DNA of 35,121 nt, from positions 1 through 35,121 of the forward strand of contig BBSL01000053.1 of NCBI GenBank assembly GCA_001319865.1, read 5' to 3'. This DNA comes from Burkholderia sp. E7m39 (lineage in GTDB: Bacteria > Pseudomonadota > Gammaproteobacteria > Burkholderiales > Burkholderiaceae). The position numbers and the translations under genes are program-made. The notes beneath the pieces were generated by a model. The model did no database searches. It worked only from the letters and a program-made list of their open reading frames with translations, and was not told the origin of the DNA. This document shows, in pieces, positions 1 to 10,161 of the stretch (position 1 is its first letter; every line of letters starts with the position of its first letter).

Positions 1-565
1 CGGCGCGCACAACGCGCACAACGCACTCGCAGCGACGGCGGCGGCGCTGGCGTCGGGTGTGTCGCTCGATGCCATCAAGCGCGGCCTGGAAGCATTCGGC
101 GCGGTGAAGGGCCGCTTGCAGGTGAAGCGCGCGGCGCTCGGCGCCATGGCGGGCGCCACCGTGATCGACGACACGTACAACGCGAATCCCGATTCGATGA
201 TCGCCGCCATCGACGTGCTCGCTGCGCGTCCCGCGCCGCGCGTGCTGGTGATGGGCGACATGGGCGAAGTCGGCGACAACGGGCCCGAGTTTCATCGCGA
301 AGTCGGCGCGTATGCGAAGGCGCGCGGCATCGACGCGCTGTACGCACTCGGCGATGCATCGCGCGACGCCTGCACAGCGTACGGCGCGCAAGCACACCAC
401 TGCGACGACGCGAACGCGCTCGTCGCGCAATTGCAGCAGGCCGACTATGGCGCGGCTGCAACGTATCTCGTGAAAGGCTCGCGCTTCATGAAGATGGAGC
501 GCGTGGTGGACGCCGTAACGAGTCCACAACCCGCTGCACCGGGCACGGCGCCCGGCGCACACTGA
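1..565 (+). CDS. murF: UDP-N-acetylmuramoyl-tripeptide--D-alanyl-D-alanine ligase MurF, C-terminal part
   Basis: MurF adds D-Ala-D-Ala to UDP-MurNAc-tripeptide in the cytoplasm, completing the soluble peptidoglycan precursor. The reading frame (codons from position 2) is open at the left edge, so only about the last 187 residues are present. The visible part begins with the HNAHNALAA motif that ends the Mur ligase central domain. The C-terminal Rossmann-like domain follows, with [11 protein letters not shown], a typical MurF motif, and VMGDMGEVG. The gene ends 17 bases before mraY, as expected in a dcw cluster. The N-terminal substrate domain and the P-loop lie outside the window. The family assignment is secure; the true start cannot be seen. 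Confidence 0.95.
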   Translation, partial: GAHNAHNALAATAAALASGVSLDAIKRGLEAFGAVKGRLQVKRAALGAMAGATVIDDTYNANPDSMIAAIDVLAARPAPRVLVMGDMGEVGDNGPEFHREVGAYAKARGIDALYALGDASRDACTAYGAQAHHCDDANALVAQLQQADYGAAATYLVKGSRFMKMERVVDAVTSPQPAAPGTAPGAH

Positions 566-582
566 AAGAGAAGGACAGAAGC

Positions 583-1752
583 ATGCTACTGGCGCTGGCG
601 CAATGGCTGCAGAACGACGTAGGCTTTTTGCGCGTGTTCAGTTATCTGACGTTTCGTGCAGTCGCGGCGACGATCACCGCGCTGCTGATCGGGCTCGTCT
701 GCGGCCCGTGGGTGATCCGCAAGCTGACGCAGATGAAAGTCGGCCAGGCGGTGCGCAAGGACGGCCCGCAAACGCACCTCGTCAAATCCGGCACGCCGAC
801 GATGGGCGGCGTGCTGATTCTGATCGGCATCGCCGTCTCCACGCTGCTGTGGGCCGATCTGACCAATCGCTTCATCTGGATCGTGATGCTCGTCACGTTC
901 GGCTTCGGCGTGATCGGCTGGGTCGACGATTACCGCAAGGTGGTCTACAAGGATCCGCGCGGCATGTCGTCGCGCGAAAAGTACTTCTGGCAGTCGCTGA
1001 TCGGCTTGTTCGCGGCCGTATATCTCGCATTCAGCGTGTCGGAAGCGAGCAATGTGCGCGTGTTCGACCTGTTCATGGCGTGGGTGCGCAGCGGCCTGTC
1101 GATGGGTCTGCCCGCACGCGCCGACCTGTTGCTGCCGTTCCTCAAGTCGATGACCTATCCGCTCGGCGTGTGGGGCTTCATCGCGCTGACGTATCTCGTG
1201 ATCGTCGGTTCGAGCAACGCGGTGAATCTCACCGACGGCCTCGACGGCCTCGTGATCATGCCCGTCGTGCTGGTCGGTTCGTCGCTCGGCGTGTTCGCGT
1301 ACGTAATGGGCAGCGCCGTCTACTCGAAATACCTGCTGTTCCCGCACATCGCGGGCGCAGGGGAAATGCTGATTTTCTGCTCGGCGATGGGCGGGGCAGG
1401 GCTCGCGTTCCTCTGGTTCAACACGCACCCGGCGCAGGTGTTCATGGGCGACGTCGGCGCGCTCGCGCTGGGCGGCGCGCTCGGCACGATCGCCGTGATC
1501 GTGCGCCAGGAAATCGTGCTTTTCATCATGGGCGGAATTTTCGTCGCCGAGACGGTGTCGGTGATGCTCCAGGTCACGTGGTTCAAGTTCACGAAGGCAC
1601 GTTTCGGTGAAGGCCGCCGCATCTTCAAGATGGCGCCGCTGCATCACCACTTCGAATTGTCCGGCTGGAAGGAGACGCAGGTTGTCGTGCGTTTCTGGAT
1701 CATCACGCTGATGTTGTGCCTGTTCGGTTTGTCCACGCTCAAGCTGCGTTAA
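583..1752 (+). CDS. mraY: Phospho-N-acetylmuramoyl-pentapeptide transferase MraY
   Basis: MraY is the integral membrane enzyme that transfers phospho-MurNAc-pentapeptide to undecaprenyl phosphate to make lipid I. The 389-residue product is slightly longer than the usual ~360. It has alternating hydrophobic segments throughout. It shows the family signatures VDDYRKV (the catalytic Asp pair, about residues 115-116), NLTDGLDGL (about residue 213) and the cytoplasmic HHHFELSGW loop near residue 350. The ATG start follows an AGAAGGACAG ribosome binding site 17 bases after murF. Location between murF and murD is the standard dcw order. Confidence 0.98.
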   Translation: MLLALAQWLQNDVGFLRVFSYLTFRAVAATITALLIGLVCGPWVIRKLTQMKVGQAVRKDGPQTHLVKSGTPTMGGVLILIGIAVSTLLWADLTNRFIWIVMLVTFGFGVIGWVDDYRKVVYKDPRGMSSREKYFWQSLIGLFAAVYLAFSVSEASNVRVFDLFMAWVRSGLSMGLPARADLLLPFLKSMTYPLGVWGFIALTYLVIVGSSNAVNLTDGLDGLVIMPVVLVGSSLGVFAYVMGSAVYSKYLLFPHIAGAGEMLIFCSAMGGAGLAFLWFNTHPAQVFMGDVGALALGGALGTIAVIVRQEIVLFIMGGIFVAETVSVMLQVTWFKFTKARFGEGRRIFKMAPLHHHFELSGWKETQVVVRFWIITLMLCLFGLSTLKLR

Positions 1753-1776
1753 GCAGTCACCAAGAGGAAGCAGTCG

Positions 1777-3291
1777 ATGTTTGGCCAGAAGTTTCGGGAT
1801 CGGCAAAAGCCGATGGTGCTCGTGCTGGGGCTCGGCGAATCGGGCCTCGCGATGGCGCGCTGGTGCGCGCGGCATGGTTGCCGCCTGCGTATCGCCGACA
1901 CGCGCGAAGTGCCGCCGAATCTGTCCGCGCTCGAAGCGCATGGCGTTGACGGCGCGTTCGTCGGCGGGCCGTTTTCGGAAGTGCTGCTGGAAGGCGTCGA
2001 ACTGGTCGCGATCAGTCCGGGCCTGTCGCCGCTCGCCGCCGATCTCGTGCCGCTGATCACCGCCGCGCGCGAACGCGGCATCCCCGTGTGGGGCGAGCTC
2101 GAATTCTTCGCGCAGGCGTTGCGCACGCTGGGCGAAAGCGGCTATGCGCCGAAGGTGATCGCGATCACGGGCACCAACGGCAAGACCACGACGACGAGCC
2201 TCACCGGCCTGTTGTGCGAACGCGCGGGCAAGAAGGTCGCGGTCGCGGGCAACATCAGCCCGGCCGCGCTCGACAAGCTCGCGGAAGCAATCGACAACAC
2301 CGCGCTGCCCGACATCTGGGTGCTCGAACTGTCGAGCTTCCAGCTGGAAACGGCGCACACGTTCGAGCCGGACGCGGCCGTGATCCTGAACATCACGCAA
2401 GATCACCTCGATTGGCACGGCGGCCTCGACGCCTACGCCGCGGCAAAGGGCAAGATTTTCGGCAAGAACACCGTGCGCGTGCTCAACCGCGACGACGCTC
2501 GCGTGATGGCGCTGAAACCTGCTGACGCAGGCGGCGCGCAAGTGGTGACGTTCGGCGTCGGCGAACCGGCGCGCGATGGCGATCTCGGTCTGCTGCGCGA
2601 CAACGGCATGATCTGGCTCGTCGAAGCGCAAGACCGCGATGCATCCGACGAACCCACGCCCACGCGCCGCCGCAAGAGCGGATCCACCACGCCGCCGGAC
2701 ATCGCGCTCAAGCGCCTGATGCCCGCCGACGCGCTGCGCATCCGCGGCCTGCACAACGCGACCAACGCGCTCGCCGCGTTTGCGCTCGCGCGCGCTGTCG
2801 GTCTGCCGGGTGCGCCGTTGCTGCACGGCTTGCGCGAGTATCGCGGCGAGCCGCATCGCGTCGAACTGATCGCGTCGATCGACGGCGTCGATTATGTCGA
2901 CGACAGCAAGGGCACGAACGTCGGCGCGACTGTCGCCGCGCTCGACGGCCTCGCGCAACGCGTCGTGCTGATCGCGGGCGGCGACGGCAAAGGGCAGGAA
3001 TTCGATCCGCTCGCCGAACCGGTGACGCGCTGGTGCCGCGCAGTGATGCTGATCGGCCGCGACGCCCCGCAGATTCGCGCGGCGCTCGCGCACACTGGCA
3101 TAGCGATGACCGATCACGCGACGCTCGAAGAAGCGACGCGCGCGGCCAGCGCCGTCGCGCAACCGGGCGACGCCGTGCTGCTGTCGCCCGCGTGCGCCAG
3201 CTTCGACATGTTCAAGGGTTACGCGCATCGCGCCGCGGTGTTCCGCAGCGCGGTCGAAGACATCGCTGCCGAACGGGGGACGATGATATGA
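1777..3291 (+). CDS. murD: UDP-N-acetylmuramoyl-L-alanine--D-glutamate ligase MurD
   Basis: MurD adds D-glutamate to UDP-MurNAc-L-Ala in the cytoplasm. The product is 504 residues, about 60 longer than the E. coli enzyme. Visible motifs are an N-terminal nucleotide-fold VLGLGESG (about residue 15), the ATP P-loop [10 protein letters not shown] (about residue 132), ELSSFQLE (about residue 187), HNATNALAA in the central domain (about residue 326) and DDSKGTN in the C-terminal domain (about residue 371). Extra length includes a polar, Arg/Thr/Pro-rich insertion around residues 286-312. The stop overlaps the ftsW start in ATGA (3288-3291), which suggests translational coupling. The start follows an AAGAGGAAG site. 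Confidence 0.97.
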   Translation: MFGQKFRDRQKPMVLVLGLGESGLAMARWCARHGCRLRIADTREVPPNLSALEAHGVDGAFVGGPFSEVLLEGVELVAISPGLSPLAADLVPLITAARERGIPVWGELEFFAQALRTLGESGYAPKVIAITGTNGKTTTTSLTGLLCERAGKKVAVAGNISPAALDKLAEAIDNTALPDIWVLELSSFQLETAHTFEPDAAVILNITQDHLDWHGGLDAYAAAKGKIFGKNTVRVLNRDDARVMALKPADAGGAQVVTFGVGEPARDGDLGLLRDNGMIWLVEAQDRDASDEPTPTRRRKSGSTTPPDIALKRLMPADALRIRGLHNATNALAAFALARAVGLPGAPLLHGLREYRGEPHRVELIASIDGVDYVDDSKGTNVGATVAALDGLAQRVVLIAGGDGKGQEFDPLAEPVTRWCRAVMLIGRDAPQIRAALAHTGIAMTDHATLEEATRAASAVAQPGDAVLLSPACASFDMFKGYAHRAAVFRSAVEDIAAERGTMI

Positions 3292-4565
3292 GCTGGACAG
3301 AACGCTTCGGTACGCAACTCGGCAAGCAGCGAGGCTCCATCGCTGGCCAGGCAAGCGGCGCGGCTGAGCGCACGCCGCGCTCGGGCGGGTTGTCGAGCGC
3401 CGTCAACGGCGTGCGGCCGCTGCGCTCGCGCATGCTCGATTACGACCATTCGCTGCTGTGGGTCGTCGTCGCGCTGCTGGGCCTCGGCATCGTGATGGTG
3501 TATTCGGCGTCGATCACGATGCCGGACTCGCCGAAATACGCGTCGTATCGCGACTATGCATTCCTCGTACGCCAGATCCTGTTTGTCGTGATGGGATCGG
3601 TGGCGGGCGTGATCGCGTTTCGCATCCCGATCACGACGTGGGACAAGTACGCGCCCAAGCTTTTCCTGATCGCGCTCGTCACGCTCGTGATCGTGCTGAT
3701 TCCGCACGTCGGCAAGGGCGTGAACGGCGCGCGCCGCTGGATTCCCCTCGGCATCACGAACATGCAGCCGTCGGAAATCATGAAGCTCGCCGTGACGATC
3801 TACGCGGCGAACTACACGGTGCGCAAGCAGGAATACATGCACAGCTTCGCCAAAGGCTTTCTGCCGATGGGCTTCGCCGTCGGCGTGGTCGGCATGCTGC
3901 TGCTGCTCGAGCCTGACATGGGCGCGTTCATGGTGATCGCCGCGATCGCGATGGGCCTGCTGTTCCTCGGCGGCGTGAACGGGAAGATTTTCGGCGGACT
4001 GGTGGCGACGGCAGTCGGTACATTCACGTTGCTGGTGTGGGCGTCGCCCTGGCGTCGCGAGCGGATCTTCGCGTACCTCGATCCGTGGGACGACCGTTAC
4101 GCACAAGGCAAGGCTTATCAGCTGACGCACTCGCTGATCGCCTTCGGACGCGGCGAATGGTTCGGCGTGGGTCTCGGCGGCAGTGTCGAGAAGCTCAACT
4201 ATCTGCCCGAAGCGCACACCGACTTCATCCTCGCGGTGATAGGCGAAGAACTCGGTTTTGTCGGCGTGCTCGTCGTGATCCTGATGTTCTACTGGATCGT
4301 GCGCCGTTCATTCGAAATCGGCCGTCAGGCGCTCGCCCTCGACCGCACGTTTGCGGGTCTCGTCGCGAAGGGCGTCGGCATCTGGTTCGGCGCGCAGACG
4401 TTCATCAACATGGGCGTGAACCTCGGCCTGCTGCCGACCAAAGGTCTCACGCTGCCGCTCGTCAGTTACGGCGGCTCGGGCATTTTGCTGAACTGCATCG
4501 CCGTCGGCGTGCTGATGCGGGTGGATTACGAAAACCGTGTGCTGATGCGCGGGGGCAAGGTATGA
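3288..4565 (+). CDS. ftsW: Septal peptidoglycan polymerase FtsW (SEDS family)
   Basis: FtsW is the SEDS-family septal glycosyltransferase, working with a class B penicillin-binding protein at the division site. I chose the ATG at 3288 because it overlaps the murD stop, as at the other junctions here; the open frame runs further upstream but only inside murD. The product is 425 residues with a polar N-terminal tail of about 47 residues. Hydrophobic helices then begin at [24 protein letters not shown] signatures are present: [15 protein letters not shown] near residue 305 and [19 protein letters not shown] near residue 382. It overlaps murG by four bases at its end. Confidence 0.97.
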   Translation: MSWTERFGTQLGKQRGSIAGQASGAAERTPRSGGLSSAVNGVRPLRSRMLDYDHSLLWVVVALLGLGIVMVYSASITMPDSPKYASYRDYAFLVRQILFVVMGSVAGVIAFRIPITTWDKYAPKLFLIALVTLVIVLIPHVGKGVNGARRWIPLGITNMQPSEIMKLAVTIYAANYTVRKQEYMHSFAKGFLPMGFAVGVVGMLLLLEPDMGAFMVIAAIAMGLLFLGGVNGKIFGGLVATAVGTFTLLVWASPWRRERIFAYLDPWDDRYAQGKAYQLTHSLIAFGRGEWFGVGLGGSVEKLNYLPEAHTDFILAVIGEELGFVGVLVVILMFYWIVRRSFEIGRQALALDRTFAGLVAKGVGIWFGAQTFINMGVNLGLLPTKGLTLPLVSYGGSGILLNCIAVGVLMRVDYENRVLMRGGKV

Positions 4566-5680
4566 CGATGCAACAACGCACGCTGATGGTGATGGCTGGT
4601 GGGACCGGGGGACACGTGTTCCCGGGCCTCGCCGTCGCGCACCTGATGCAGGCGTGGGGATGGCGCGTCGTGTGGCTCGGCAATCCCAACGGCATGGAAG
4701 CGACGCTCGTCCCGAAACACGGCATTCCGATGGAGTACGTGCAATTCGGCGGGCTGCGCGGCAAAGGCATGAAAACGAAGCTGATGTTGCCCGTCAATCT
4801 GCTGCGCGCGTGCATGCAGAGTCTGTCGGTGCTGCGTCGCGTGAAGCCGGACGTCGTGCTCGGCATGGGCGGCTACATCACCTTCCCGGCGGGCGTGATG
4901 ACGGCGCTGAGCGGCACGCCGCTGGTGCTGCACGAACAGAATTCGATTGCGGGCCTCGCGAACAAGGTGCTCGCCAAGCTCGCGCGGCGCGTGCTGGTCG
5001 CGTTTCCGAACGCGCTGCCGAACGCCGAATGGACGGGCAACCCGATTCGCGAGGAACTTGCGCGCACGCCGGCACCCAAAGCACGCTACGCGGCGCGTAG
5101 CGGTCCGCTGAACGTGCTGGTGGTGGGCGGCAGTCTCGGCGCGGCGGCGTTGAACGAAACGGTGCCGCGCGCGCTGGCGAAGCTCGCGCCGAATGAGCGG
5201 CCGCGCATCGTGCATCAGGCGGGCGCGAAGCATATCGACGCGTTGCGTGCGAACTACGAAGCAGCCGGTATCGCGACGAATGACGACGTGCAGCTCGTGC
5301 CCTTCATCGACGACATGACGAGCGCCTACGCCAACGCGGATCTCGTGATCTGCCGTTCGGGCGCGATGACGGTCGCCGAGATCGCGGCGGTAGGCGTGGC
5401 GGCATTCTTCGTGCCGTTCCCGTTCGCCGTCGACGATCACCAGACAACCAACGCAGCGTTTCTCGCCGACAACGGCGCGGCGCTGCTCGTACAACAGCGC
5501 GATCTGTCGGCGGATTCCCTCGCCGATTTTTTGCGCAGCCAGACGCGGGCCTCGCTCGCAGAGATGGCGGAGCGTTCACGCTCGCTCGCGAAACCGGACG
5601 CCACCGAACAGGTCGCGCAGATCTGCGCAACGGTGGCGGGCGTGACGCCGAGCCTGAGTCCGCAAGGAAAGCAGCAATGA
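4562..5680 (+). CDS. murG: UDP-GlcNAc:undecaprenyl-PP-MurNAc-pentapeptide GlcNAc transferase MurG
   Basis: MurG is a peripheral inner-membrane GT-B glycosyltransferase that converts lipid I to lipid II. The ATG at 4562 overlaps the ftsW stop; an in-frame ATG at 4568 is the alternative start. The 372-residue product has the N-terminal glycine loop [10 protein letters not shown] (residues 13-22), [11 protein letters not shown] (about residue 102), HEQNSIAG (about residue 123), VVGGSLGA opening the C-terminal domain (about residue 188) and the donor-site [13 protein letters not shown] (about residue 264). Length matches the family. The stop overlaps murC in ATGA. Confidence 0.97.
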   Translation: MTMQQRTLMVMAGGTGGHVFPGLAVAHLMQAWGWRVVWLGNPNGMEATLVPKHGIPMEYVQFGGLRGKGMKTKLMLPVNLLRACMQSLSVLRRVKPDVVLGMGGYITFPAGVMTALSGTPLVLHEQNSIAGLANKVLAKLARRVLVAFPNALPNAEWTGNPIREELARTPAPKARYAARSGPLNVLVVGGSLGAAALNETVPRALAKLAPNERPRIVHQAGAKHIDALRANYEAAGIATNDDVQLVPFIDDMTSAYANADLVICRSGAMTVAEIAAVGVAAFFVPFPFAVDDHQTTNAAFLADNGAALLVQQRDLSADSLADFLRSQTRASLAEMAERSRSLAKPDATEQVAQICATVAGVTPSLSPQGKQQ

Positions 5681-7071
5681 AACATATCGTCAAACACATT
5701 CACTTCGTCGGGATCGGCGGCGCGGGCATGAGCGGCATCGCCGAAGTGCTCGTCAATCTCGGCTACCAGGTGAGCGGTTCGGACCTCGCGCGCAACGCGG
5801 TGACGGAGCGCCTCGCCGCGCTCGGTGCGCGCATCGCGATCGGTCACGACGCGGAAAACATCGAAGGCGCGAACGCCGTTGTCGTATCCACGGCCGTGCG
5901 CAGCGACAACCCCGAAGTGCTGGCCGCGCGTCATCGCCGCATTCCCATCGTGCCGCGCGCCGTGATGCTCGCGGAACTGATGCGCCTGAAGCAGGGCATC
6001 GCGATCGCGGGCACGCACGGCAAGACCACGACAACCTCGCTGGTCGCGAGCGTGCTGGCGGCGGGCGGGCTCGATCCGACGTTCGTGATCGGCGGGCGCC
6101 TGATCAGCGCGGGCGCCAACGCGCGTCTGGGCACGGGCGATTTCATCGTCGCCGAAGCGGACGAATCGGACGCGTCGTTCCTGAATCTGTTCCCGGTGAT
6201 CGAAGTCATCACGAACATCGACGCCGATCACATGGACACCTACGGCCACGATTTCGCGCGGCTCAAACAGGCGTTCATCGAGTTCACGCATCGCTTGCCG
6301 TTCTACGGCATCGCCGTGCTGTGTGTCGACGATCCGAACGTGAAGGAAATCCTGCCGTTCGTGTCGAAGCCGATCATCCGCTACGGGTTTGCGCCCGACG
6401 CACAGGTCCGCGCGGTCAACGTCGAGGCACGCGAAGGCAAGATGCATTTCACGGCGATGCGCGAAGACGCGGCGCCCATCGACATCGTTTTGAACCTGCC
6501 TGGCCTGCACAACGTGCAGAACGCGCTGGCCGCCATCGCAATTGCGACTGAACTTGAGGTGAAAGATGCCGATATCCAGCGAGCGCTCGCGGATTTCAAC
6601 GGCGTCGGCCGGCGTTTCCAGCGCTACGGCGAAGTGAGCGTGGCGAGCGGCGGCGCGTACACGCTCGTCGACGACTACGGCCATCACCCCGTCGAAATGG
6701 CGGCGACGATTGCGGCGGCGCGCGGCGCGTTCCCCGACAAGCGTCTTGTGCTGGCGTTCCAGCCGCACCGCTTCACGCGCACGCGCGACTGCTTCGAAGA
6801 CTTCGTGAAAGTGCTGTCGACGGTCGATGCGCTCGTGCTGACGGAAGTCTATTCGGCGGGCGAGTCGCCGATCGTCGCGGCGGACGGCCGGTCGCTCACG
6901 CGCGCAATTCGCGTCGCGGGCAAGGTCGAGCCGGTGTTTGTCGAAACAGTGGATGAAGTGCCGGACGCGCTCGGAGCGATCGTGCGCGATGGCGATGTAG
7001 TTATCACGATGGGCGCGGGTTCGATCGGCGGTGTGCCGGGCCGGCTCGCAGGAAACGAAGGTGCGAAATGA
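5677..7071 (+). CDS. murC: UDP-N-acetylmuramate--L-alanine ligase MurC
   Basis: MurC catalyses the first amino acid addition, of L-Ala to UDP-MurNAc, using ATP. The product is 464 residues, a normal length. Visible motifs: [16 protein letters not shown] near the N-terminus, the P-loop [10 protein letters not shown] (about residues 112-121), the carbamate/Mg region EADESDASF (about residue 162), HNVQNALAA (about residue 279) and DDYGHHP in the C-terminal domain (about residue 334). The start codon overlaps the murG stop and its own stop overlaps the ddl start, so it is very probably translated as part of one long mRNA. Confidence 0.98.
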   Translation: MKHIVKHIHFVGIGGAGMSGIAEVLVNLGYQVSGSDLARNAVTERLAALGARIAIGHDAENIEGANAVVVSTAVRSDNPEVLAARHRRIPIVPRAVMLAELMRLKQGIAIAGTHGKTTTTSLVASVLAAGGLDPTFVIGGRLISAGANARLGTGDFIVAEADESDASFLNLFPVIEVITNIDADHMDTYGHDFARLKQAFIEFTHRLPFYGIAVLCVDDPNVKEILPFVSKPIIRYGFAPDAQVRAVNVEAREGKMHFTAMREDAAPIDIVLNLPGLHNVQNALAAIAIATELEVKDADIQRALADFNGVGRRFQRYGEVSVASGGAYTLVDDYGHHPVEMAATIAAARGAFPDKRLVLAFQPHRFTRTRDCFEDFVKVLSTVDALVLTEVYSAGESPIVAADGRSLTRAIRVAGKVEPVFVETVDEVPDALGAIVRDGDVVITMGAGSIGGVPGRLAGNEGAK

Positions 7072-8009
7072 GCAGTATCGATCCGAAGGCTTTTGGCAAG
7101 GTTGCTGTGCTGCTCGGCGGTGTATCCGCTGAGCGGGAAGTATCGCTCAACTCGGGCCGTCTCGTGCTGCAAGGTCTGCGCGACGCGGGCATCGACGCGC
7201 ATCCGTTCGATCCGTCCGAGCGTCCGCTCGCCGCATTGAAGGAAGAAGGCTTCGTGCGCGCGTTCAACGCGCTGCACGGCGGCTACGGCGAGAACGGCCA
7301 GATTCAGGGCGCGCTGGATTTCTACGGCATCCGCTATACGGGCAGCGGCGTGCTCGGCTCGGCGCTCGGTCTTGACAAGTTCCGCACGAAGCTCGTGTGG
7401 CAGCAGCTCGGCGTGCCGACGCCGCCGTTCGAAGCCGTGCTGCGCGGCGACGACTACGCGGCGCGCGCGAAGGACATCATTGCGAAGCTCGGTTTGCCGC
7501 TGTTCGTGAAGCCGGCGAGCGAAGGATCGAGCGTCGCCGTGATCAAGGTGAAAACGGCCGACGCGTTCGTGCCCGCGCTCGAAGAAGCGGTGAAATTCGA
7601 CAAGATCGTCGTGGTCGAGAAGAGCATCGAAGGCGGCGGCGAGTACACGGCGTGCATCGCGGGCGATATGGATCTGCCCATCATTCGCATCGTGCCGGCC
7701 GGTGAGTTCTACGACTATCACGCGAAGTACATCGCTAACGACACGCAGTACCTGATTCCGTGCGGCATTGCGGCTGAAGAAGAAGCGCGCCTGAAGAAGA
7801 TCGCGCGCCGGGCATTCGACGTGCTCGGCTGCACCGATTGGGGCCGCGCCGATTTCATGCTCGACGGTGAAGGCAAACCGTATTTCCTGGAAGTGAACAC
7901 GGCGCCCGGCATGACGGATCACTCGCTGCCGCCGAAGGCGGCGCGCGCGGTCGGCATCAGCTATCAGGAGCTGGTGGTGAAGGTGCTCGCACTGACGTTG
8001 AAGGATTAA
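7068..8009 (+). CDS. ddl: D-alanine--D-alanine ligase
   Basis: This ATP-grasp enzyme joins two D-alanines to make the dipeptide used by MurF. The 313-residue length fits the short DdlB type found in dcw clusters. The N-terminus [19 protein letters not shown] is the Ddl signature. [11 protein letters not shown] is the ATP-binding loop, and [12 protein letters not shown] near residue 277 holds the metal and substrate-binding residues. The ATG overlaps the murC stop by four bases. It is followed after 16 bases by ftsQ, as in other proteobacteria. Confidence 0.97.
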   Translation: MSSIDPKAFGKVAVLLGGVSAEREVSLNSGRLVLQGLRDAGIDAHPFDPSERPLAALKEEGFVRAFNALHGGYGENGQIQGALDFYGIRYTGSGVLGSALGLDKFRTKLVWQQLGVPTPPFEAVLRGDDYAARAKDIIAKLGLPLFVKPASEGSSVAVIKVKTADAFVPALEEAVKFDKIVVVEKSIEGGGEYTACIAGDMDLPIIRIVPAGEFYDYHAKYIANDTQYLIPCGIAAEEEARLKKIARRAFDVLGCTDWGRADFMLDGEGKPYFLEVNTAPGMTDHSLPPKAARAVGISYQELVVKVLALTLKD

Positions 8010-8025
8010 GGAAGAAGCGCCAGCC

Positions 8026-8778
8026 ATGTGGAACAACGTTCGCCAGCTCAATCTCGCCGCCAACGCGTTGCACGCGTTGTTGCTGCTCGTGCTGCTGGCG
8101 GCGGGCGGCTACTGGCTGATCCAGCGGCCGAACTTCGCACTGCGCGAGATTCGTATCGACGGCGACACCGAGCACATCAATTCGCCGACGGTGCGCGCGA
8201 GTGTCGTCGGCCGGTTGAAGGGCAACTTCTTCACTGTCGATCTCGACGCCGCGCGGCAGTCGTTCGAGCAGATGCCGTGGGTGCGTCACGCGAGCGTGCG
8301 CCGCGTGTGGCCGAATGCGCTCGCGGTGACGCTCGAAGAGTACAAGCCGCTCGGCACGTGGGGCACGGACCAACTGGTGAGCACCGACGGCGAGGTGTTC
8401 ACCGCGAATCAGGGGGAACTGGACGGAGAGCTGCCCGCGTTCGATGGTCCGGAAGGGTCCGCGAAAGAGGTCGTCGCGCGTTATCAGGACTTCAGGAAGT
8501 GGTTCGCGTCCGTCGGCGCGACGCCGGATGAAGTGACGCTGTCGTCGCGCTTTGCGTGGACGGTGAAGTTGTCGAACGGCATGCAGGTCGAACTGGGCCG
8601 GGAGCGCAATCAGGACACGCTCGCCGACCGTTGCAAGCGGCTGACTGCGGCATGGGGCGCGGTCACCCAACGTTGGGGGAAGGACATCGAATATGCGGAC
8701 TTGCGCTATCCGAACGGTTTCGCCATTCGTGCGGCTGGCATGCGCTTCATTACGGAACCCGACAAGGGCAAGAAGTAA
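8026..8778 (+). CDS. ftsQ: Cell division protein FtsQ
   Basis: FtsQ is a bitopic inner-membrane protein that links early and late divisome proteins through FtsB/FtsL. The 250-residue product has a short cytoplasmic tail, one membrane helix at about residues 15-35 (ALHALLLLVLLAAGGYWL), a POTRA domain beginning around FALREIRIDGD and the FtsQ beta domain after it, with the conserved MPWVRHASVRRVWPN. Position between ddl and ftsA is canonical. The start is an ATG preceded by AAGGAAG about 10 bases upstream. Confidence 0.96.
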   Translation: MWNNVRQLNLAANALHALLLLVLLAAGGYWLIQRPNFALREIRIDGDTEHINSPTVRASVVGRLKGNFFTVDLDAARQSFEQMPWVRHASVRRVWPNALAVTLEEYKPLGTWGTDQLVSTDGEVFTANQGELDGELPAFDGPEGSAKEVVARYQDFRKWFASVGATPDEVTLSSRFAWTVKLSNGMQVELGRERNQDTLADRCKRLTAAWGAVTQRWGKDIEYADLRYPNGFAIRAAGMRFITEPDKGKK

Positions 8779-8805
8779 CAGGACATCACACGCAATGAGC
8801 ACGCT

Positions 8806-10038
8806 ATGAGTAAAGACTATAAAGATCTGCTGGTAGCCCTCGACATTGGCACGGCGAAAGTGGTCGCCATCGTCGCCGAGTTGAAGGGCGAAGGTCACTA
8901 CGAGGTGATCGGCCTCGGCCAGAGCGAATCGAAAGGGCTCAAAAAAGGCGTCGTGGTGAACATCGAGGCCACGGTGCAGTCCATTCAGCGAGCGCTCGAA
9001 GAAGCCGAGCTGATGGCCGACTGCAAGATCACGAACGTGTTCACCGGGATCGCGGGCAGCCATATTCGCAGCTTCAATTCGAGCGGAATGGTCGCGATCA
9101 AGGAAAAGGAAGTCACGCAGACGGACGTCGCGCGCGTGATCGAAACGGCCAAGGCGATCAACATTCCGACCGATCAGCAAGTGCTGCACATCCTGACGCA
9201 GGAATTCATCATCGACGGCCAGGAAGACGTGCGCGAGCCGATCGGCATGAGCGGCATTCGTCTGGAAGTGAAGGTGCACATCGTGACGGGCGCGGTGAGC
9301 GCGGCGCAAAACATCGTGAAATGCGTGCGCCGCTGCGGCCTCGAAGTGAACGATCTGATTTTGCAGCCGCTCGCGTCGTCGCTGGCGGTGCTGACGGAAG
9401 ACGAAAAAGAGCTGGGCGTGGTGCTCGTCGATATCGGCGGCGGCACGACGGATATCGCGATTTTCAGCGAAGGCGCGATTCGTCACACGGCCGTGATCCC
9501 CATTGCCGGCGACCAGATCACGAGCGACATCGCGATGGCGCTGCGCACGCCGACGCCGGACGCCGAGGACATCAAGGTCAGCTATGGCATCGCGAAGCAG
9601 GCGCTCGCCGATCCGGACGAAATGATCGAAGTGCCGGGTCTGGGCGAGCGCGGTCCGCGCACGCTGTCGCGCCAGGCGCTCGCGGCCGTGATCGAGCCGC
9701 GCGTCGAAGAACTGTTTTCGCTCGTGCAGCAGGTGGTGCGCGAGTCGGGTTACGAAGAGCTGCTGAGCTCGGGCGTCGTGCTGACGGGCGGCGCGTCGAT
9801 GATGCCGGGCATGGTGGAACTGGGTGAGGACATCTTCCTGAAGCCGGTGCGCATCGGCGTGCCGGAATACGCAGGCGGTCTCGCGGACGTGGTGCGCAAT
9901 CCGCGCTATTCGACGGCAATGGGTCTGCTCGTCGAAGGACGCTCGCAACGCATGCGCGGCCGCAAGGTCGCGGTGCAGTCGGGATCGATGGGTCAGGTGT
10001 TCACGAGGATGAAGGACTGGTTCCTCGGCAATTTCTAA
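8806..10038 (+). CDS. ftsA: Cell division protein FtsA
   Basis: FtsA is the actin-like ATPase that tethers FtsZ filaments to the inner membrane and recruits later division proteins. The 410-residue product has the phosphate-1 motif LVALDIGTAKV at the N-terminus, the phosphate-2 motif LVDIGGGTTDIAIF (about residue 206) and the adenosine motif VVLTGGASMMPGM (about residue 324). The C-terminal MGQVFTRMKDWFLGNF fits an amphipathic membrane-targeting helix. Twenty-seven bases separate it from ftsQ. A four-codon reading frame (8795-8809) ends on its start codon. Confidence 0.98.
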   Translation: MSKDYKDLLVALDIGTAKVVAIVAELKGEGHYEVIGLGQSESKGLKKGVVVNIEATVQSIQRALEEAELMADCKITNVFTGIAGSHIRSFNSSGMVAIKEKEVTQTDVARVIETAKAINIPTDQQVLHILTQEFIIDGQEDVREPIGMSGIRLEVKVHIVTGAVSAAQNIVKCVRRCGLEVNDLILQPLASSLAVLTEDEKELGVVLVDIGGGTTDIAIFSEGAIRHTAVIPIAGDQITSDIAMALRTPTPDAEDIKVSYGIAKQALADPDEMIEVPGLGERGPRTLSRQALAAVIEPRVEELFSLVQQVVRESGYEELLSSGVVLTGGASMMPGMVELGEDIFLKPVRIGVPEYAGGLADVVRNPRYSTAMGLLVEGRSQRMRGRKVAVQSGSMGQVFTRMKDWFLGNF

Positions 10039-10161
10039 AAGAATTCGAAGTAAAAGGGAAATTCGCGCTGGTGCCGGCGGCTGGCGCGCGACAGGAGGTT
10101 GCCCGATCTCTTGCCGAATAACGGCCGAGTACGCAGGTCTTTTATTCTTGACGGAGGCAAC

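Noticed and set aside
586..3354. A 922-codon open frame on the - strand across mraY and murD
   Set aside because: It is antisense to two unmistakable genes. Its product is Arg/His/Asp/Glu/Ala-rich with no domain, typical of shadow frames in GC-rich DNA.
10099..10161. Extended ftsZ start at TTG 10099
   Set aside because: The spacing from AGGAGG is zero, and the ATG at 10162 has a proper ribosome binding site and the conserved N-terminus. Kept only as a low-interest observation.
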